Part shown: positions 10,301 through 22,099 of the stretch, in pieces
How positions within the stretch are numbered: the stretch's first letter is position 1
Layout: each line of letters opens with the position of its first letter
Assembly: GCA_030549495.1 (NCBI GenBank)
Contig: JAUIRK010000097.1
Location: 1,087,001 to 1,151,000 of the forward strand
DNA length: 64,000 bases
Source of the DNA: Nectonema munidae
Taxonomy: Eukaryota > Nematomorpha > Nectonematoida > Nectonematidae
Direction: 5' to 3'
Position numbers and translations under genes: made by a program
The notes under the pieces: model-generated
What the model was told of the DNA's origin: nothing
Seen by the model: the letters and a program-made list of their open reading frames with translations, nothing else
Databases searched by the model: none

Positions 10301-10499
10301 GCCCTGTCGTCCACTTTAAGTACGAAGGGAGGGGGCAAAACTGATCAAAGTGAGGGGGGAGGGGTGTGGCAAAACTGATTTTAATGGGGCCGGGAATATA
10401 GGAAAGTATATACATTTATATATTGCAAAGGAGTTTCAGATGTGCAAAATAAATCCCAGGAGGCCTAGCTCCCTTGCCCCCTCCATTATCGACGGGCTT
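10299..10499. mobile_element. Probable hAT-type MITE, about 200 bp
   Basis: The ends AGCCCTGTCGTCC and (reverse complement of the right end) AAGCCCGTCGATAATGG form imperfect terminal inverted repeats. The flanks TGGTTAAA and TGGTTACA differ at one of 8 bases, fitting a hAT target-site duplication. The GC-rich, G-run-rich body stands out from the AT-rich context. It contains no coding. Confidence 0.45.
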
Positions 10500-11737
10500 G
10501 GTTACAGTAATTAATAGGGATAAACATTTTAAGCTTTAAATTATAGAGTTCTTATATAGTTATGTGCAAAAAAAAGAATTTGTCTGGCTTAAAGGTACTT
10601 TTTAAGCGCAGATAGTAGCAATGACAGTAGTTTAAAGAAAAGTAGCTTCTTTGTCCTTAATTTTAAAGGTAGGACTAAACAATTGCTTTGCCTTGACAGC
10701 TTACATAATAAATATAGGTAAAACTTGCAGTATAGGAATATGAATTTCTCGTTTTACTTCTGATATACTATCATCATAGTAGTAGTAACAAGCTACGATT
10801 TTGTAAAAATTTATAGGTATTTTGATTAAGAAATAATAAAAAACCTAAATTTTATCTACCTCAGATTGAATACACAAGTTAGCATTTATACATATTTAAA
10901 AATAAACAGTCAAAAAATAGCGATCAATGTATAGAGTACTTGTGATAAATTTTTAATTTCTTCTTTATAAGGTATATTGAAATATCTTATTAAAATTGGT
11001 TTAATAACATTCGATTTAAAAATTAAGCGTGACATCTTAATTCTTTGAATAAAGTATTATTTAAAAAAATTTAAATAAAAATTCATAGTATGCTCATTTT
11101 TCCAATAGTTAGGCGTAGAGTAAGAATCTTGATTTACTGATCAGAACGTCTCTAAAATATATCCAGTTATGGAAGATAATTCTTCTTTTAATTCAATATC
11201 GACAACTAAAAAGAGTGGATGATCCTTTAAACATTATTTATGAAAGAAGAATTTTATTAGTTAAAGAGAAAATATAAATACATAATAGTACAGCATAGTA
11301 TCATATAATATATAGCACCGGTGTGTATGTGGGCGTATAAATTATATAAGGTGTGTAGAATTATGTGTATTAAAAATATGATAGATTTCAAGAAAAAAAA
11401 TTAGAAAAATGCATATAAAAATACAAGGAATTTTATTTATATGTATAATAAAAAGCTGTTTATGTTATGCATTATTGAAAATAGAAAAAATTCAGTAACA
11501 GAATTAATAATTTTGAACTGATTTTAGAAAAGCTTTCCCTGTGTCTATTTGGATTTTTTGTTGCGTATTTACATGATTCAAAGTAGGTAATAAACGCAAA
11601 TAAATGTGACAATCTTAACCTGTACTTAATAGAGATTTATTTACGTGTAAATTAATAGCAATAAAAATGACGAATATGCATCATGCTATTTTTTGCCTTT
11701 TAAAACCAAATTATTTTTTTATTTGAAATTGAATTAC
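10500..11737. other. AT-rich stretch without recognised features
   Basis: No coding, named repeat or RNA gene was recognised. Confidence 0.4.
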
Positions 11738-11750
11738 AAAGATTTTACAA

Positions 11751-12395
11751 TGTAGGTAGGTAGGTAGATCTCAAAGCACTTTCTAGCGTTCGCGTAAGCT
11801 TGAGAGTTGGTTAAGGAGGATGTAGATGTTGGTAGAGATAGGGAGGAGTTACAGATGTTATTCTAAAAATAGAAAGAAAAGGCAGATTAGTTTGTCATAG
11901 GGTTATCAAAGGTGGTGAGACTTGTTTCAATAGTATCAATGAGAGTTGCTAGGGATTTTAGTAGTGTTGGGTGTAACAGAAGATCTGAGAGTGCTGTTGG
12001 AGATCTATAGTATAAAAACCAGCGAATTAGAAGATATTGGCGATGATAAGAGAAGATTTGACATGTGAAGATGAGATGGTATGGCGTTTCTATTGTATCG
12101 CATCCAAAACGACAGTATGGATTTTCGCTTGCATTTTGAGATGAAGATCTGCCATTCTTCTAGAGAGTATAAGTGAATGGTCGTTACAAAAGTTTTGAGA
12201 GGTCGGGAGTTGATGAGAGGGATGTGGGAGGTTAGGTGTAAGTTTGTGTAGACTACGAAGAAGTTTTGTGGTATGTTTAGGTTAGCAGGGCACCACCATA
12301 GGTGTATGTGGAAATGTTTTGTAAAATTGATTAGGAAGGAGGCGAGTTGAAAGGAGAGAAAGGGGATGTTGTGTGATAGAGATCCTTGATTATGT
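11751..12395 (-). mobile_element. 5'-truncated LINE, 645 bp, with 13-bp target-site duplication
   Basis: The minus strand reads into a LINE C-terminus: LILSRRMADLHLKMQAKIHT and later LSLILLKQVSPPLITL, with stops. It ends GTGCTTTGAGATCTACC and a (CTAC)n tail (plus-strand TAGG repeats at 11751-11768). The same tail words close the LINE copies near 50 and 51 kb. AAAGATTTTACAA flanks the insert exactly on both sides (11738-11750 and 12396-12408), the signature of target-primed reverse transcription. Confidence 0.8.
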
Positions 12396-12408
12396 AAAGA
12401 TTTTACAA

Positions 12409-13047
12409 ATAATACAAAATTAATTAAAAATATAACAAATTATATACATTTGTAAAAAAATTTTTTTTAATTCGCTAAAGATGTTTTGACCCTTCAAAAT
12501 TCTATTAAAATGAATACTTTAAACTGGGCGTGATTAATTTGTGCTAACCTCAAAATTTAGTGCCAACCTCAAGTAAACTTCTTTATAAAAACATGATTTT
12601 TATTTTATAGTTTTAATAATACTCTAAAACTAATATTTATTTAATTTCAAGAATTTTCATTGACTTTTTTTATTTCAAATTTTCAGCCATTTTTATACAA
12701 ACTGAACAACTCAACTAAAATTTAAATGCTCCTTCGTTTAAGTTCGGAATTACAAATAAATTTTTTTAATTTATTCTTCATTTATAATTTCTTAGTTTCA
12801 TTTCCTTATTTTTAGGAGCTATTTTCTAACATTATATTTTTTGTTCGTAAATTAAGAATTTTATCTATGTAACTAATGGGGTAATTGCTTTATTTTATTC
12901 CTTACTAAATTTTCAGTTCTTTTCCTGTGTTCGTTGTAGAGAATAAATTATTTTTTATTTAAGTTAAATGTAAATACTTTCTTCGTTGGACTTTCCTCTT
13001 CATTAAATCAATATCATCACCGTTATTATGTTATAAATATTTAATAT
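12409..13047. other. AT-rich stretch without recognised features
   Basis: Nothing coding or repetitive that I can name. Confidence 0.4.
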
Positions 13048-13311
13048 CAAGGCCGGCCTTAAGCCACTGCCAGTGGGCCACGCGCTTCTCATTTTTCATT
13101 TTGAGGATATATTGTATGATTTCCCTAAACTCAAGGTTCGCAAAGTAAAGTTACTTTGATCGTGATTTTGTGTTAATGAAAAAGTATTAAAAAACATCCC
13201 TTTTTTTTTCTTCAAAATCTTATTTCTCAGTTTTAATCTTTTTTCCTACCCACACTGGGCCCCACGCAATCCATTTTGCATAGGGCCCCGCGAACACTAT
13301 GGCCGGCCCTG
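13048..13311. mobile_element. hAT-type MITE, 264 bp
   Basis: The ends CAAGGCCGGCCTTAAG and (reverse complement of the right end) CAGGGCCGGCCATAG are inverted repeats of the CAGGGCCGG type common in hAT MITEs. The flanks TTTAATAT and TTTAACAC match at 6 of 8 positions. There is no coding capacity. Confidence 0.65.
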
Positions 13312-13494
13312 TTTAACACAGTTTTTTCTATAAGAAAATTTAAATAAACTTCAAAATTAGTTCACAGTACCTCAGTCTACCCTATAGTAACCTTATTAGT
13401 GCTGGGCAAAATTTGTCCGCTCAAGTGCTGGGGGGGCGTAAAGTGCCCCCCTATTTTTTCTCAGAGATTAATAAGTTTTTATAAATATTTTTAA

Positions 13495-14930
13495 TGTTAC
13501 ATATATATTTCAACGATGCTGAATTCAGTGGTGATGTCCATTTTTTTTTATCAAAATCAATCAAACCTGTCAAAAAATTGATTTATATTTGACAGCTCAT
13601 CTCAAAAAGGAACTTTTTATCTAAATAAGTATATAAAGTTTTTTACACATGTATACCCATTTTCAAGTATGCTGAATTTAGTGGTGATATTCATTTTTTT
13701 TTATGAAAATCAATAAAACCTGTCAAAAAATTGATCTAAATGTGACAGCTCATCTCAAAAAAGAACTTTTTATCTAAATAAGTATATAAAGTTTTTTGCA
13801 CATGTATACCCATTTTCAAGTAAGCTGAATTCAGTGGTGATATTCATTTTTTATGAAAATCAATCAAACCTGTCAAAAAATTGATCTAAATGTGACAGCT
13901 CATCTCAAAAAGGAACTTTTTATCTAAATAAGTATATAAAGTTTTTTACACATGTATACCCATTTTCAAATATGCTGAATTCAGTGGTGATATTTATTTT
14001 TTATGAAAATCAATCAAACCTGTCAAAAAATTGATCTAAATGTGACAGCTCATTTCAAAAAAGAAACTTTTTATCTAAATAATTATATAAAGTTTTTTAC
14101 ATATGTATACCCATTTTCAAGTAAGCTGAATTCAGTGGTGATATTCATTTTTTATGAAAATCAATCAAACCTGTCAAAAAATTTATCTAATGTGACAGCT
14201 CATCTCAAAAAGGAACTTTTTATCTAAATAAGTATATAAAGTTTTTTACACATGTATACCCATTTTCAAGTAAGCTGAATTCAGTGTAGATATTCATTTT
14301 TTATGAAAATCAATCAAACCTGTCAAAAAATTGATCTAAATGTGACAGCTCATCTCAAAAAGGAACTTTTTATCTAAATAAGTATATAAAGTTTTTTACA
14401 CATATATACCCATTTTCAAATATGCTGAATTCAGTGGTGATATTCATTTTTTATGAAAATCAATTAAACCTGTCAAAAAATTGATCTAAATGTGACAGCT
14501 CATCTCAAAAAGGAACTTTTTATCTAAATAAGTATATAAAGTTTTTTACACATGTATACCCATTTTCAAATATGCTGAATTCAGTGGTGATATTCATTTT
14601 TTTATGAAAATCATTCAAACCTGTCAAAAAAGTGATTTACATATGACAACTCTTCTCAAAAAAGAAACTTTTTATCTAAATAATTATATAATGTTTTTTA
14701 CACACATATACCCATTTTTAAGTAGGCTGTGTTTACTGGTTATATTCCTTTTTTTTTATAAAAAATTAGTCAAACCTGACAAAATAATTTAAATATTACA
14801 GCCCGTGTCAAAATTAAAATTTTGATTCTTTTAAAGTTTTTTATACATTTCAAGTATGCAGAATTTAATGGTGATGTTCATTTTTTATGAAATCAATAAA
14901 ACCTGTCAAAAAATCGATTAAACCTGTAAA
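13495..14930 (+). repeat. Tandem array A, ~150-bp unit, about 10 copies
   Basis: GCTGAATTCAGTGGTGATAT recurs at 13518, 13671, 13824, 13974, 14125, 14274, 14424, 14574 and 14726, and a diverged copy lies near 14858, giving a spacing of 149-153. Each unit also carries AAACCTGTCAAAAAATTGA, GTGACAGCTCATCTCAAAA, TTTTTATCTAAATAAGTATA and CACATGTATACCCATTTTCA. The edge units are the most diverged. Open frames here (for example 14003-14227) are by-products of the repeat. Confidence 0.95.
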
Positions 14931-15949
14931 TCAATGTCAAATATATAAACATAAAAATAACTTCTACTTGCAGTATTTCTCTGGTAATTATTTTCTTAAT
15001 TTATTTAATAAACTAACTTTAGGTGTTTAATTCACTCAAAATATTTCATTATACAGTAACTTATGTAACTCGATAGGACCTCCATCTTTTCGGCTACAAA
15101 TTCGTTATCGGCTCGTAGTCTCTACGTCATATTATAATTTACAGTATGTAATTTTGGTATTCATTCTATGATGATCCTTTTTTGGTAGCTCTTTTTTCAT
15201 TAGAAATTTATATTCTTCAGTGTGTTCGAAAATTTTTTTATAAAGATAAAATTACTTTTTTCCTCTCTCAAAGCATTCTGATTATAGAATCTTCTTGGTG
15301 ATCTTAGACTTTTTTTTATCAGTATTGTGTATTTTATTATCAAGCCTGAATATTTGTCAACCACTCTTATTTCAAAGGATTTTTTCTGATGAATCATTCG
15401 TGATGTTGATTGTTCAATTACAAAAAGTTGTCAACTTTCTTCATCTAAAAAATTATCTCTTTGACACAAAAGGAAAAAGATGGACAAATTCAATTTAAAT
15501 TAAAAATATCTTGATAGTGACTAAATTCTCACATATTGGCACCCTTAGCTAAATCACATATCCCTACCCATCTTAGCTAAATGTTAACTGTAATCCTAGA
15601 TGATAAGCTATAGATTTAAATATTTTTCATTTGTAAAAGAGGAACTTTTTTTTCACAGTCAAAATCTTTTTTGAATCATCTAATATTATATAATTAAACC
15701 ACTTCCTAGTTCATTAGAACATTGTAGATCTTCCATTTAGTCAAGATACATATTTTTTTTAATTATTTGTTTTGATCACATGTTCTCTTTTCAATTAGTT
15801 TTCAACTTGGTTCCTTCTCTCATACAAATTTTCAAAAGATTTTATAATACGTTTTATTTTTTTTTAATTAATATTTCATACCTAAGATGATTGTAGAAAG
15901 TATTATAAGCCAAAATATACAAAAAAAAGTATATTTTTACTATATACCT
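14931..15949 (+). other. Spacer between arrays A and B
   Basis: Not coding in any convincing way. Its right half returns inverted at about 32040-32460. A diverged relative of the spacer appears at about 44150-45300; shared words include the long T run followed by TCAC(A/G)GTCAAAA and the segment TTTTATTATCA(A/G). Confidence 0.5.
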
Positions 15950-16394
15950 AATATGCAGCCATTTTTTGAATTTTTTTTACAAAACTGTTTTTCAGGCATA
16001 CATTACTAATTCAAATGCCACTTCGAGATATTTTTTAACCGTATTATTCAAAATCCAATACAGAAATAAAATAAGCATAGTCGATTTGGTATAAAACAGA
16101 TATTTTATTTTTTTTTAAATATTTTTGAAAACAATATCTAGAAGTAAACTACAAAACTTATTCAAGCTGTCAGATATTTTAAAACCATAAATGCCAAACC
16201 TGAGTCCAAAAATGAAACCAGCATCTTCCATTTGGCATAAAAACACATATTTTATTTAAATTTCAAAAATATTTCTGCAGACATTAGACGTAAATCGAAA
16301 ATTTATTGACACTTTCAGACATTTAAAACCTCTAAATGCAAAAAATGATTTCAGAAATAAAAATTATCATGGTCGAATTGGTATAAAAACATAT
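15950..16394 (+). repeat. Tandem array B, first part
   Basis: Roughly three diverged ~150-bp units with GTAAA-(C/T)-x-GCAAATTT, AAAACCTCTAAATG and GGTATAAAAACATATATTT. The array is interrupted at 16402/16403 by the hAT insertion and resumes at 19615. Confidence 0.8.
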
Positions 16395-16640
16395 ATTTCA
16401 TGCAGGGGCGCACATCCTCAAAATTATTTGGGGGGGCGAAATTTTTTTCTTGCAATTTTCAAAATTAGTGGTCTGGAAATACCACGGGAGACCAAATATC
16501 CTTTAAAATAGAGTGTATTCAGCGCATACCCTAAAGTCCTAAATTTATAAGACTACATTATATTTTTTTTATACAAAATTAGTGAATTTAAATACTATAC
16601 TTCCAGCGAAAATATTTTAATTAAATTTGCATATCGAATA

Positions 16641-17221
16641 TAGTGCGCAGAAAAAATGCCCCCGAAAAAAATGCCCCCAATTAAAAAGTAGGAAAAAATG
16701 CCCCTAATTAAAAAGTAGGAAAAAATGCCCCCAGTAAAAATGCCCTAATTTAAATTAGGAAAAAATGCCACAACACAAAAAATTTCAAAAAATTATTAAT
16801 TAAAATTTTTAAAACAGATATGTCAAATAAAGATTTTTTGTAAAAAAAAAGTTAACTTTTCATTTAAAACATTTAAAATTTAATTAAAGTAAACTAAAAA
16901 ACTCAGCATACGACAATTTTTTAAATACAAAAATTTTTTTTATAAAACAGCAAATATTTTTGGACTTTTTGTGTATCAGAACACTTTCTAAATATAATTT
17001 GTATTTTAACTGATTTTAAGAACACATTCCCACAAATATGCACCTTTGCTATTGTTTTCAAGAACTTTATAAAGAAAAAACCCTATAGATTAAGAAATTT
17101 TAGGAATTTAGCCTTTCAAAACGGTACCAAATAAAAATATTTATATAATTATATAAAATCCTAAAAATCAAAAATTAGGGGGCATTTTTTTCCTACTTTT
17201 TAATTAGGGGCATTTTTACCC
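16641..17221. mobile_element. Nested MITE inside hAT member 1
   Basis: ATCGAATA flanks both sides (16633-16640 and 17222-17229). The ends carry inverted GTAAAAATGCCCC / AAAAAATGCCCCC motifs with repeated AATTAAAAAGTAGGAAAAAA words. The matching copy in hAT member 2 is 26929-27414. A related copy at 46125-46400 lacks it. Confidence 0.75.
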
Positions 17222-17728
17222 ATCGAATATACACTAGTAGTTTAAAAAAACCAAAATTGTTAGGGGGTGGAATAGGCTTTTCATTTGAAAAATGAAGTAG
17301 TCTACCGGGCACATTAGAGGAATTGATGAAAGGATATTTGATTCATAGAAAAAACAAATAACTGAAGGTTGGATAGTTTTATATCAGTGAATGTAGTCTA
17401 AAGGCAAAGAGTCTACTAGACACCCTGCGATGTTTATATGAAAAAATGTGATTGATTCAGGGTCAATGGTATAAAATGAAGTTATAATTGTGCAAACAAA
17501 AATAAAACAAAAAATTAAGATCGCATTATTTCATTATACAAGCTACAAAAAGTAGAATAACTGTTAACATTTTGCAATGATAATAATTTGCCTTTTATAA
17601 TAACTTTTAAGGAAAAAAAGTCTATCAGAAAAAGTTATAGAGCTTCAACAAAAACTAAAAAATTTTAGTGCATAACTTAAGTTTTTTGAAAACTAATTTG
17701 ACGTATCCCCTATAGCATACTCTATCTA

Positions 17729-17900
17729 TGGGTGGCATGGCAGGTTGGTTGAGATGATGGACATAGCACGGAAGCCTATGGATTCGATTCCTCATCGATA
17801 CGAATTTGTTCATAGACATAAGCGGTACATCAGTGCCTGGTCAATGAAAATACATCCACTGCACCACTCAAAATTGAAAAATTTGCTACATAATTAACAT
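17729..17900 (+). repeat. tRNA-derived SINE-like unit in hAT member 1
   Basis: A-box-like GGTTGGTTGAGATGATGG and B-box GGATTCGATTCC (17780-17791) lie at tRNA-like spacing. A tail follows with ATAAGCGGTACATCAGTGCC and TCAATGAAAATACA. Related copies lie at 22881, 27886 and 59168. Confidence 0.7.
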
Positions 17901-18098
17901 AAGAGAGAAAGGAAACAAAATAAACTAATAAAGCAATTTTCACTATTTTAAAATGGAACCGTCTGTTCTCAGAATAATTTCAAAATAATAGGAGGCATAA
18001 AGAATGAGAGTTTATTTGATATTTTCAAGTTTTTATAAACAGCAAAAGCCAACGTTAAAGTAGCTAGCCCTTATAATTAAAAAATTATTTAAATAACG

Positions 18099-18385
18099 GT
18101 CGACAGACATTTCGCCCCCTGACAAATTGTCTCATAGGCTATTAGTATCATCCATCTTTGCTTATTATATGTGTAAAATTATTAAAAAAATTTATATTCT
18201 TGTTTATTTTATCTCTATTAAATTATTTCAAATCAATCAATTTATCTCTTAATTTTTTAGAATTGTCCATGAGACAAAATGTATTATGAAAATAACGGGG
18301 CGAATTGTCCATGAAACAAAATGTCTTATGAAAATAATGAGGCGAACTGTCTTATGAAAATAATGGGGCGAAATGTCCGAGGACC
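18099..18385. mobile_element. Small nested TIR element in hAT member 1
   Basis: The ends GGTCGACAGACATTTCGCCCC (first 18 used) and (reverse complement of the right end) GGTCCTCGGACATTTCGCCC are inverted repeats. Internal words ACAAAATGTCTTATGAAAAT and GGGGCGAA repeat three to four times. The homologue at 28270-28541 is flanked by AAACTAAA and AAACTAAC, consistent with an 8-bp duplication. Confidence 0.55.
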
Positions 18386-18908
18386 AAACTAACATAAATC
18401 AAAGTATACGAGAAAAGAAAATCATTGCGTTTTTTGAATATTTCTATCTACAAATAAAATTCTGACAGCTGTCATAAATAGATCAAGTACATTTTTAACA
18501 ACTGAAACATTTTGTTTCGATATTATATTTTTATTATAATAATCAACAAATTTTCTTAAAAAAAGTGATTTGATTATGTACAGTGTTACTTCGAATCGTG
18601 AATATCGAATTAGTCGAATCGAACATTATAAAAATATCTCTGCTCAAATATTAAGCAAACAGAGTATTCTTGCTTTTAAACTGAATAGATAGTCAAAATA
18701 TTCATTCCAAAATAAGTATTGAAAAAAATTTCTTGACTTGAAAAAATTAAAGTTTTCAAATGTTACAAAATGTAGCAAACGTAGTGATAAAGATTAAGTG
18801 ACTTTTGTTGAAAAAGTTCTTAGCGCGAGTCTAATAATATTCATTGATATAAAATTGTAACGATTGAAAACAATTTTAATTTAACTCTAAATGCAAATTA
18901 GACAGAAG

Positions 18909-19106
18909 CAGTGGTGTAGTTAAAAAAAAAGTTGATAGAAGGGCACAATTTTAAAACAAAAAACTTGCGCAACATTATTTATACATTCTTGACCCTTTCA
19001 TTGGAGAAATTTTCAAAAACTGATATCGCATAAGATGCATGGGGCACCATGCGGTACATAGGAGTGTGGGCACGGCCCCTCATGCCCCAGCCTAGCTACG
19101 TCACTG
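18909..19106. mobile_element. hAT-type MITE nested in hAT member 1, 198 bp
   Basis: The ends CAGTGGTGTAG and CTACGTCACTG are inverted repeats of the CAGTGGCGTAG class. The flanks GACAGAAG and GAGAGAAG differ at one of 8 positions. An open frame across it (19013-19216, minus) is low-complexity and not a gene. The homologue in member 2 is 28748-28958. Confidence 0.75.
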
Positions 19107-19502
19107 GAGAGAAGAGGAGAGCTTAACAAGAGAAGAGAGCTTGAGTGAATGATTTGAGTTTTAGCAGAGAAAGTGGAGGAGAAAAACAGAGGAGACAGAA
19201 AGAGAAATAGAATCACTGTGACAGAAGATGAGAAAATCTAGTGGATCATCAACATGTGTTTGCAAATACTACAGAGGAGACACTGTGAAATATTGCTTAC
19301 TTTTTGTGTGCATATTGAAGCAATGGATTATTATTATATAGCTCTCACGCATCGTCTGTAAAATATGTTCGATAGAAAAAATGCGATAGGAATTTCAGAG
19401 CAGCTTGGCATGATGTTTGATTGATTCGAAAGTCTGCATTCCTTCTATGCGATCATCATACATGTTTTATAAACAAGCAGCAACTCTTACTTATATAAAA
19501 TT

Positions 19503-19505
<3 letters not shown>

Positions 19506-19549
<44 letters not shown>
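19506..19549 (+). repeat. Uninterrupted run of about 44 G
   Basis: A homopolymer G run is followed by C runs at 19565-19576 and 19592-19600. The equivalent spot in member 2 (29317-29329) has a much shorter run. The length may be an assembly artefact or a genuine expansion; it has strong potential for G-quadruplex or hairpin formation. Confidence 0.9.
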
Positions 19550-19622
19550 CGAAGGTCAATTTCGCCCCCCCCCCCCGAAAACACATTGGTCGCCCCCCCC
19601 CGGATGTGCCCCTGATTTCATG

Positions 19623-20990
19623 TAAAATTAGAGAGAATATTTTGGGATATAGTTTTCAAACATAAACCGCAAATTTGATTGACACTAGCAGTAAAACCTC
19701 TAAATGCGAAAACTGTGTTCAGAAATGAAATCGTCATGATATATTTGCTATAAAAACAAATTTTAGAACTAAACGCAAATTTAATTGATACTTATATGTA
19801 TTTTCAAATTCAAACTGCAAAAATTGAGTCCATAAATGAAACTAGCATCGTTGATTTGGTATAAAAACATATATTTAATTGTAAAATTTGAATGAATGTT
19901 TTTGGAGACAATTTTTAGAAGTAAACCGCAAATTTGATTAACACTTATATGTATTTTCACATCCTAAACGTAAAAAATGAGTCCAGAAATGAAACCAGCA
20001 TGATTGATTTGGTATTAAAACATATATTTCAAGAAAATATTTTTGGAGACAATTTTCAGAAGTAAACCGCAAATTTGATTAATACTTATAGGTATTTCCA
20101 AATCCTAAATGTAAAAATGAGTTCAAAAATGAAAACAGCATGATAGATTTGGTATAAAAACAAATATTTCATGTAAAATTTATAGAATATCTTTGGAGAT
20201 AGCTTTTAGAAGTAAACCGCAAATTTTGACTGATATTTTAAAACCTCTAAATGTGAAAAATGAGTTCAGAAATGAAAACAGCATGGTTGATTTGTTATAA
20301 AACATATATTTCATTGTAAAATTTGAATGAATGTATTTGGAGACAATTTTTAGAAGTAAACCGTAAATTTAATTAACATTTATAGGTATTTTCAGATCCT
20401 AAACGTAAAAAATGAGTCCAGAAATGAAATCAGCATGTCCGATTTAGTATAACACATATGTTTTTATGTAAAATGTGAAGGAATCTTTTTGGAGACAATT
20501 TTTAGAATTAAACCGCAAATTTGATTAATACTTATAGGTATTTTCAAATCCTAAATGTAAAAAATGAGTTCAGAAATGAAAATAGCATGATCGATTTGGT
20601 ATAAAAACATATTTCATGTAAAATTGAGAGAATATTTTTGGAGATAGCTTTTAGAAGTAAACCGCAAATTTGACTGACATTGACTGATATTTTAAAACCT
20701 CTAAATGTGAAAAATGAGTTCAGAAATGAAAACAGCATGGTTGATTTGGTATAAAACATATATTTTATGTAAAATGTGAAGGAATGTTTTTGGAGACAAT
20801 TTTCAGAAGTAAACCGCAAATTTGATTAACACATATAGGTATTTTCATATCCTAAATGTAAAAAATGAGTTCAGAAATGAAAACAGCATGACCGATTTAG
20901 TATAAAAACATATATTTTATGTAAAATTTGAAAGTATATTTTATTAGATATATTTTTGATCAATCAAAATTTTGATTGACATTTTCTATA
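19623..20990 (+). repeat. Tandem array B, second part, about 9 units
   Basis: GTAAACCGCAAATTTGATTA recurs near 19921, 20062, 20212, 20356, 20507, 20656 and 20809 (spacing 141-153). The linking words TTTGGAGACAATTTTTAGAA and ATGAGTTCAGAAATGAAA are shared. Units alternate between two subtypes (GACTGATATTTTAAAACCTC against GATTAATACTTATAGGTATT), suggesting a partly dimeric higher-order unit. Confidence 0.9.
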
Positions 20991-21589
20991 AAGTAGCCAT
21001 GATTATTGAAAAAATTAAATATATAAAGTGTTATGCGTTCTAAACTGTATATAATTATAAATTTTCAGGGTAGTATATAATATAGATCCTAAGTTATAAG
21101 GTTAAGTACAGATAATGTCAAAATTTTGCTGAAAAATAAATTTTTTTTATTTTGATTGACAGTTTTGGACATGAAGGGGTCATTCAACTACCATGAAAAT
21201 GGTTTCAAAAGATGCAGCTAGCGATGTTAGGAAAAGTCACAAAATTTGAAGGGATATGATTCAGCCAATTTTCTACAATTAATTTTTTAGCCAAGGTGGG
21301 GCGTTTTACGCCCCCCCCCCCAGCACTAATAGGGTTAAAGGCCAAGACAGAAATGGTATAACATTTGTGGTAATGTTTTACTTTACGGTTCTGTCAATTA
21401 AAAAATTTATTTGACAAATTATTGGCTGTTGTGATGTCAATCAAACTATACATTAGTAAACTCTATCATAATATAAAGATTAATTAAAAAAAATATTTTT
21501 ATAGATTTCAAATTTAAATTGAATTTTAACTATTTAAATATTTTACTAGAGAGTTTTAATTTACATTAAAGTATGAGATTAAATAAAAA

Positions 21590-22086
21590 TTCATTGCTTT
21601 CTTCATCACTATCATCAGTTTTCACTTGGTGTGTTTGGTGTCTTGATAGATTTCTTTTTTTTTCTGTGGTTGGCTTACTTTTTTCTTTTTGCTAATATCA
21701 TCTTCTTCCTCCTCTAAGCGTTTTCGGACCTCATCTTATAAAACTTCTGTAACACTCTTCACCTGGCCTTCCATTTTTGAAAACATCTAACCCATTTCTT
21801 TCTAAATAAATTTCAACCATATCAAGAAATTCTGTTTTATCTAATCCAAATTCAGAGTAAGCATGCAGCAGAAACACTAAATTAGTTTCATGTTTCACAC
21901 TTAGTCGCCTTCTCCTATTTTTGAACATTTTATATTTGCTAAATGTCTGGCAATGGTATTCCTGGGAACATCATATTGGGCAGCTGCTTGATAAGATGAT
22001 AGTTTTTTGCTTCTTACTTTTTCAAGGGCTATTTTTAAGGCCTCTGCTTCATAAGATTTTCTTCTGCAATGATATGTACGCGGCAT
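21590..22086 (-). pseudogene. Gutted pogo/CENP-B-like transposase (HTH and tail, no catalytic core)
   Basis: From ATG at 22086-22084 the minus strand reads MPRTYHCRRKSYEAEALKIA, then KVRSKKLSSYQAAAQYDV and PRNTIARHLANIKC. This is a psq/CENP-B-type N-terminal helix-turn-helix. A frameshift leads to RRLSVKHETNLVFLLHAYSE and NGRPGEECYRSFIR, the second DNA-binding helix region. The sequence then jumps to a Lys/Glu-rich tail (about 21600-21725: KRLEEEEDDISKKKK, VKTDDSDEESNEFLFNLIL, stop). The entire DDE catalytic domain is missing between them. The remainder could at most bind DNA; frameshifts argue that it is dead. Confidence 0.7.
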
Positions 22087-22099
22087 CTTCAGCATTCAG

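Larger units (their letters stand above)
16403..19614. mobile_element. Non-autonomous hAT family member 1, 3.2 kb
   Basis: It starts CAGGGGCGCACATCC and ends GGATGTGCCCCTG. ATTTCATG flanks both sides (16395-16402 and 19615-19622), a perfect 8-bp duplication. It carries no transposase. Its interior is a mosaic of a nested MITE (16641-17221), a SINE-like unit (17729-17900), a second small TIR element (18099-18385), a third MITE (18909-19106) and a long G run (19506-19549). The same mosaic occurs at 26686-29366, so these insertions predate the spread of this family. Confidence 0.9.
13391..21334 (+). mobile_element. Large array-filled element with piggyBac-like ends, left copy
   Basis: It begins CCTTATTAGTGCTGGG after GTAA and ends CAGCACTAATAGGG before TTAA. 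Ends in CCCTA...TAGGG beside TTAA are typical of piggyBac elements. Inside, in order, are a G-rich block, the ~150-bp A array, a spacer of about 1 kb, the ~150-bp B array (split by a 3.2-kb hAT insertion) and a 0.35-kb right end. Without the hAT it is about 4.7 kb. There is no transposase, so it is non-autonomous. An inverted, truncated second copy lies at 29857-33887. The piggyBac assignment rests only on the ends and flanks. Confidence 0.6.

Noticed and set aside
13495-14930. Regularly spaced repeats that might be taken for a CRISPR array
   Set aside because: Whole ~150-bp units repeat without unique spacers, and the context is eukaryotic; this is a tandem satellite.
19013-19216. Minus-strand frame repeated at 28865-29083 (hydrophobic, Ser-rich)
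   Set aside because: It lies across a MITE and the hAT mosaic. Its duplication reflects the transposon copies, and the start codon of the frame is shared non-coding sequence; no homology.
19417-19665. 82-residue frame with a poly-glycine run
   Set aside because: The glycines come from the G homopolymer at a hAT end; it crosses the element boundary.
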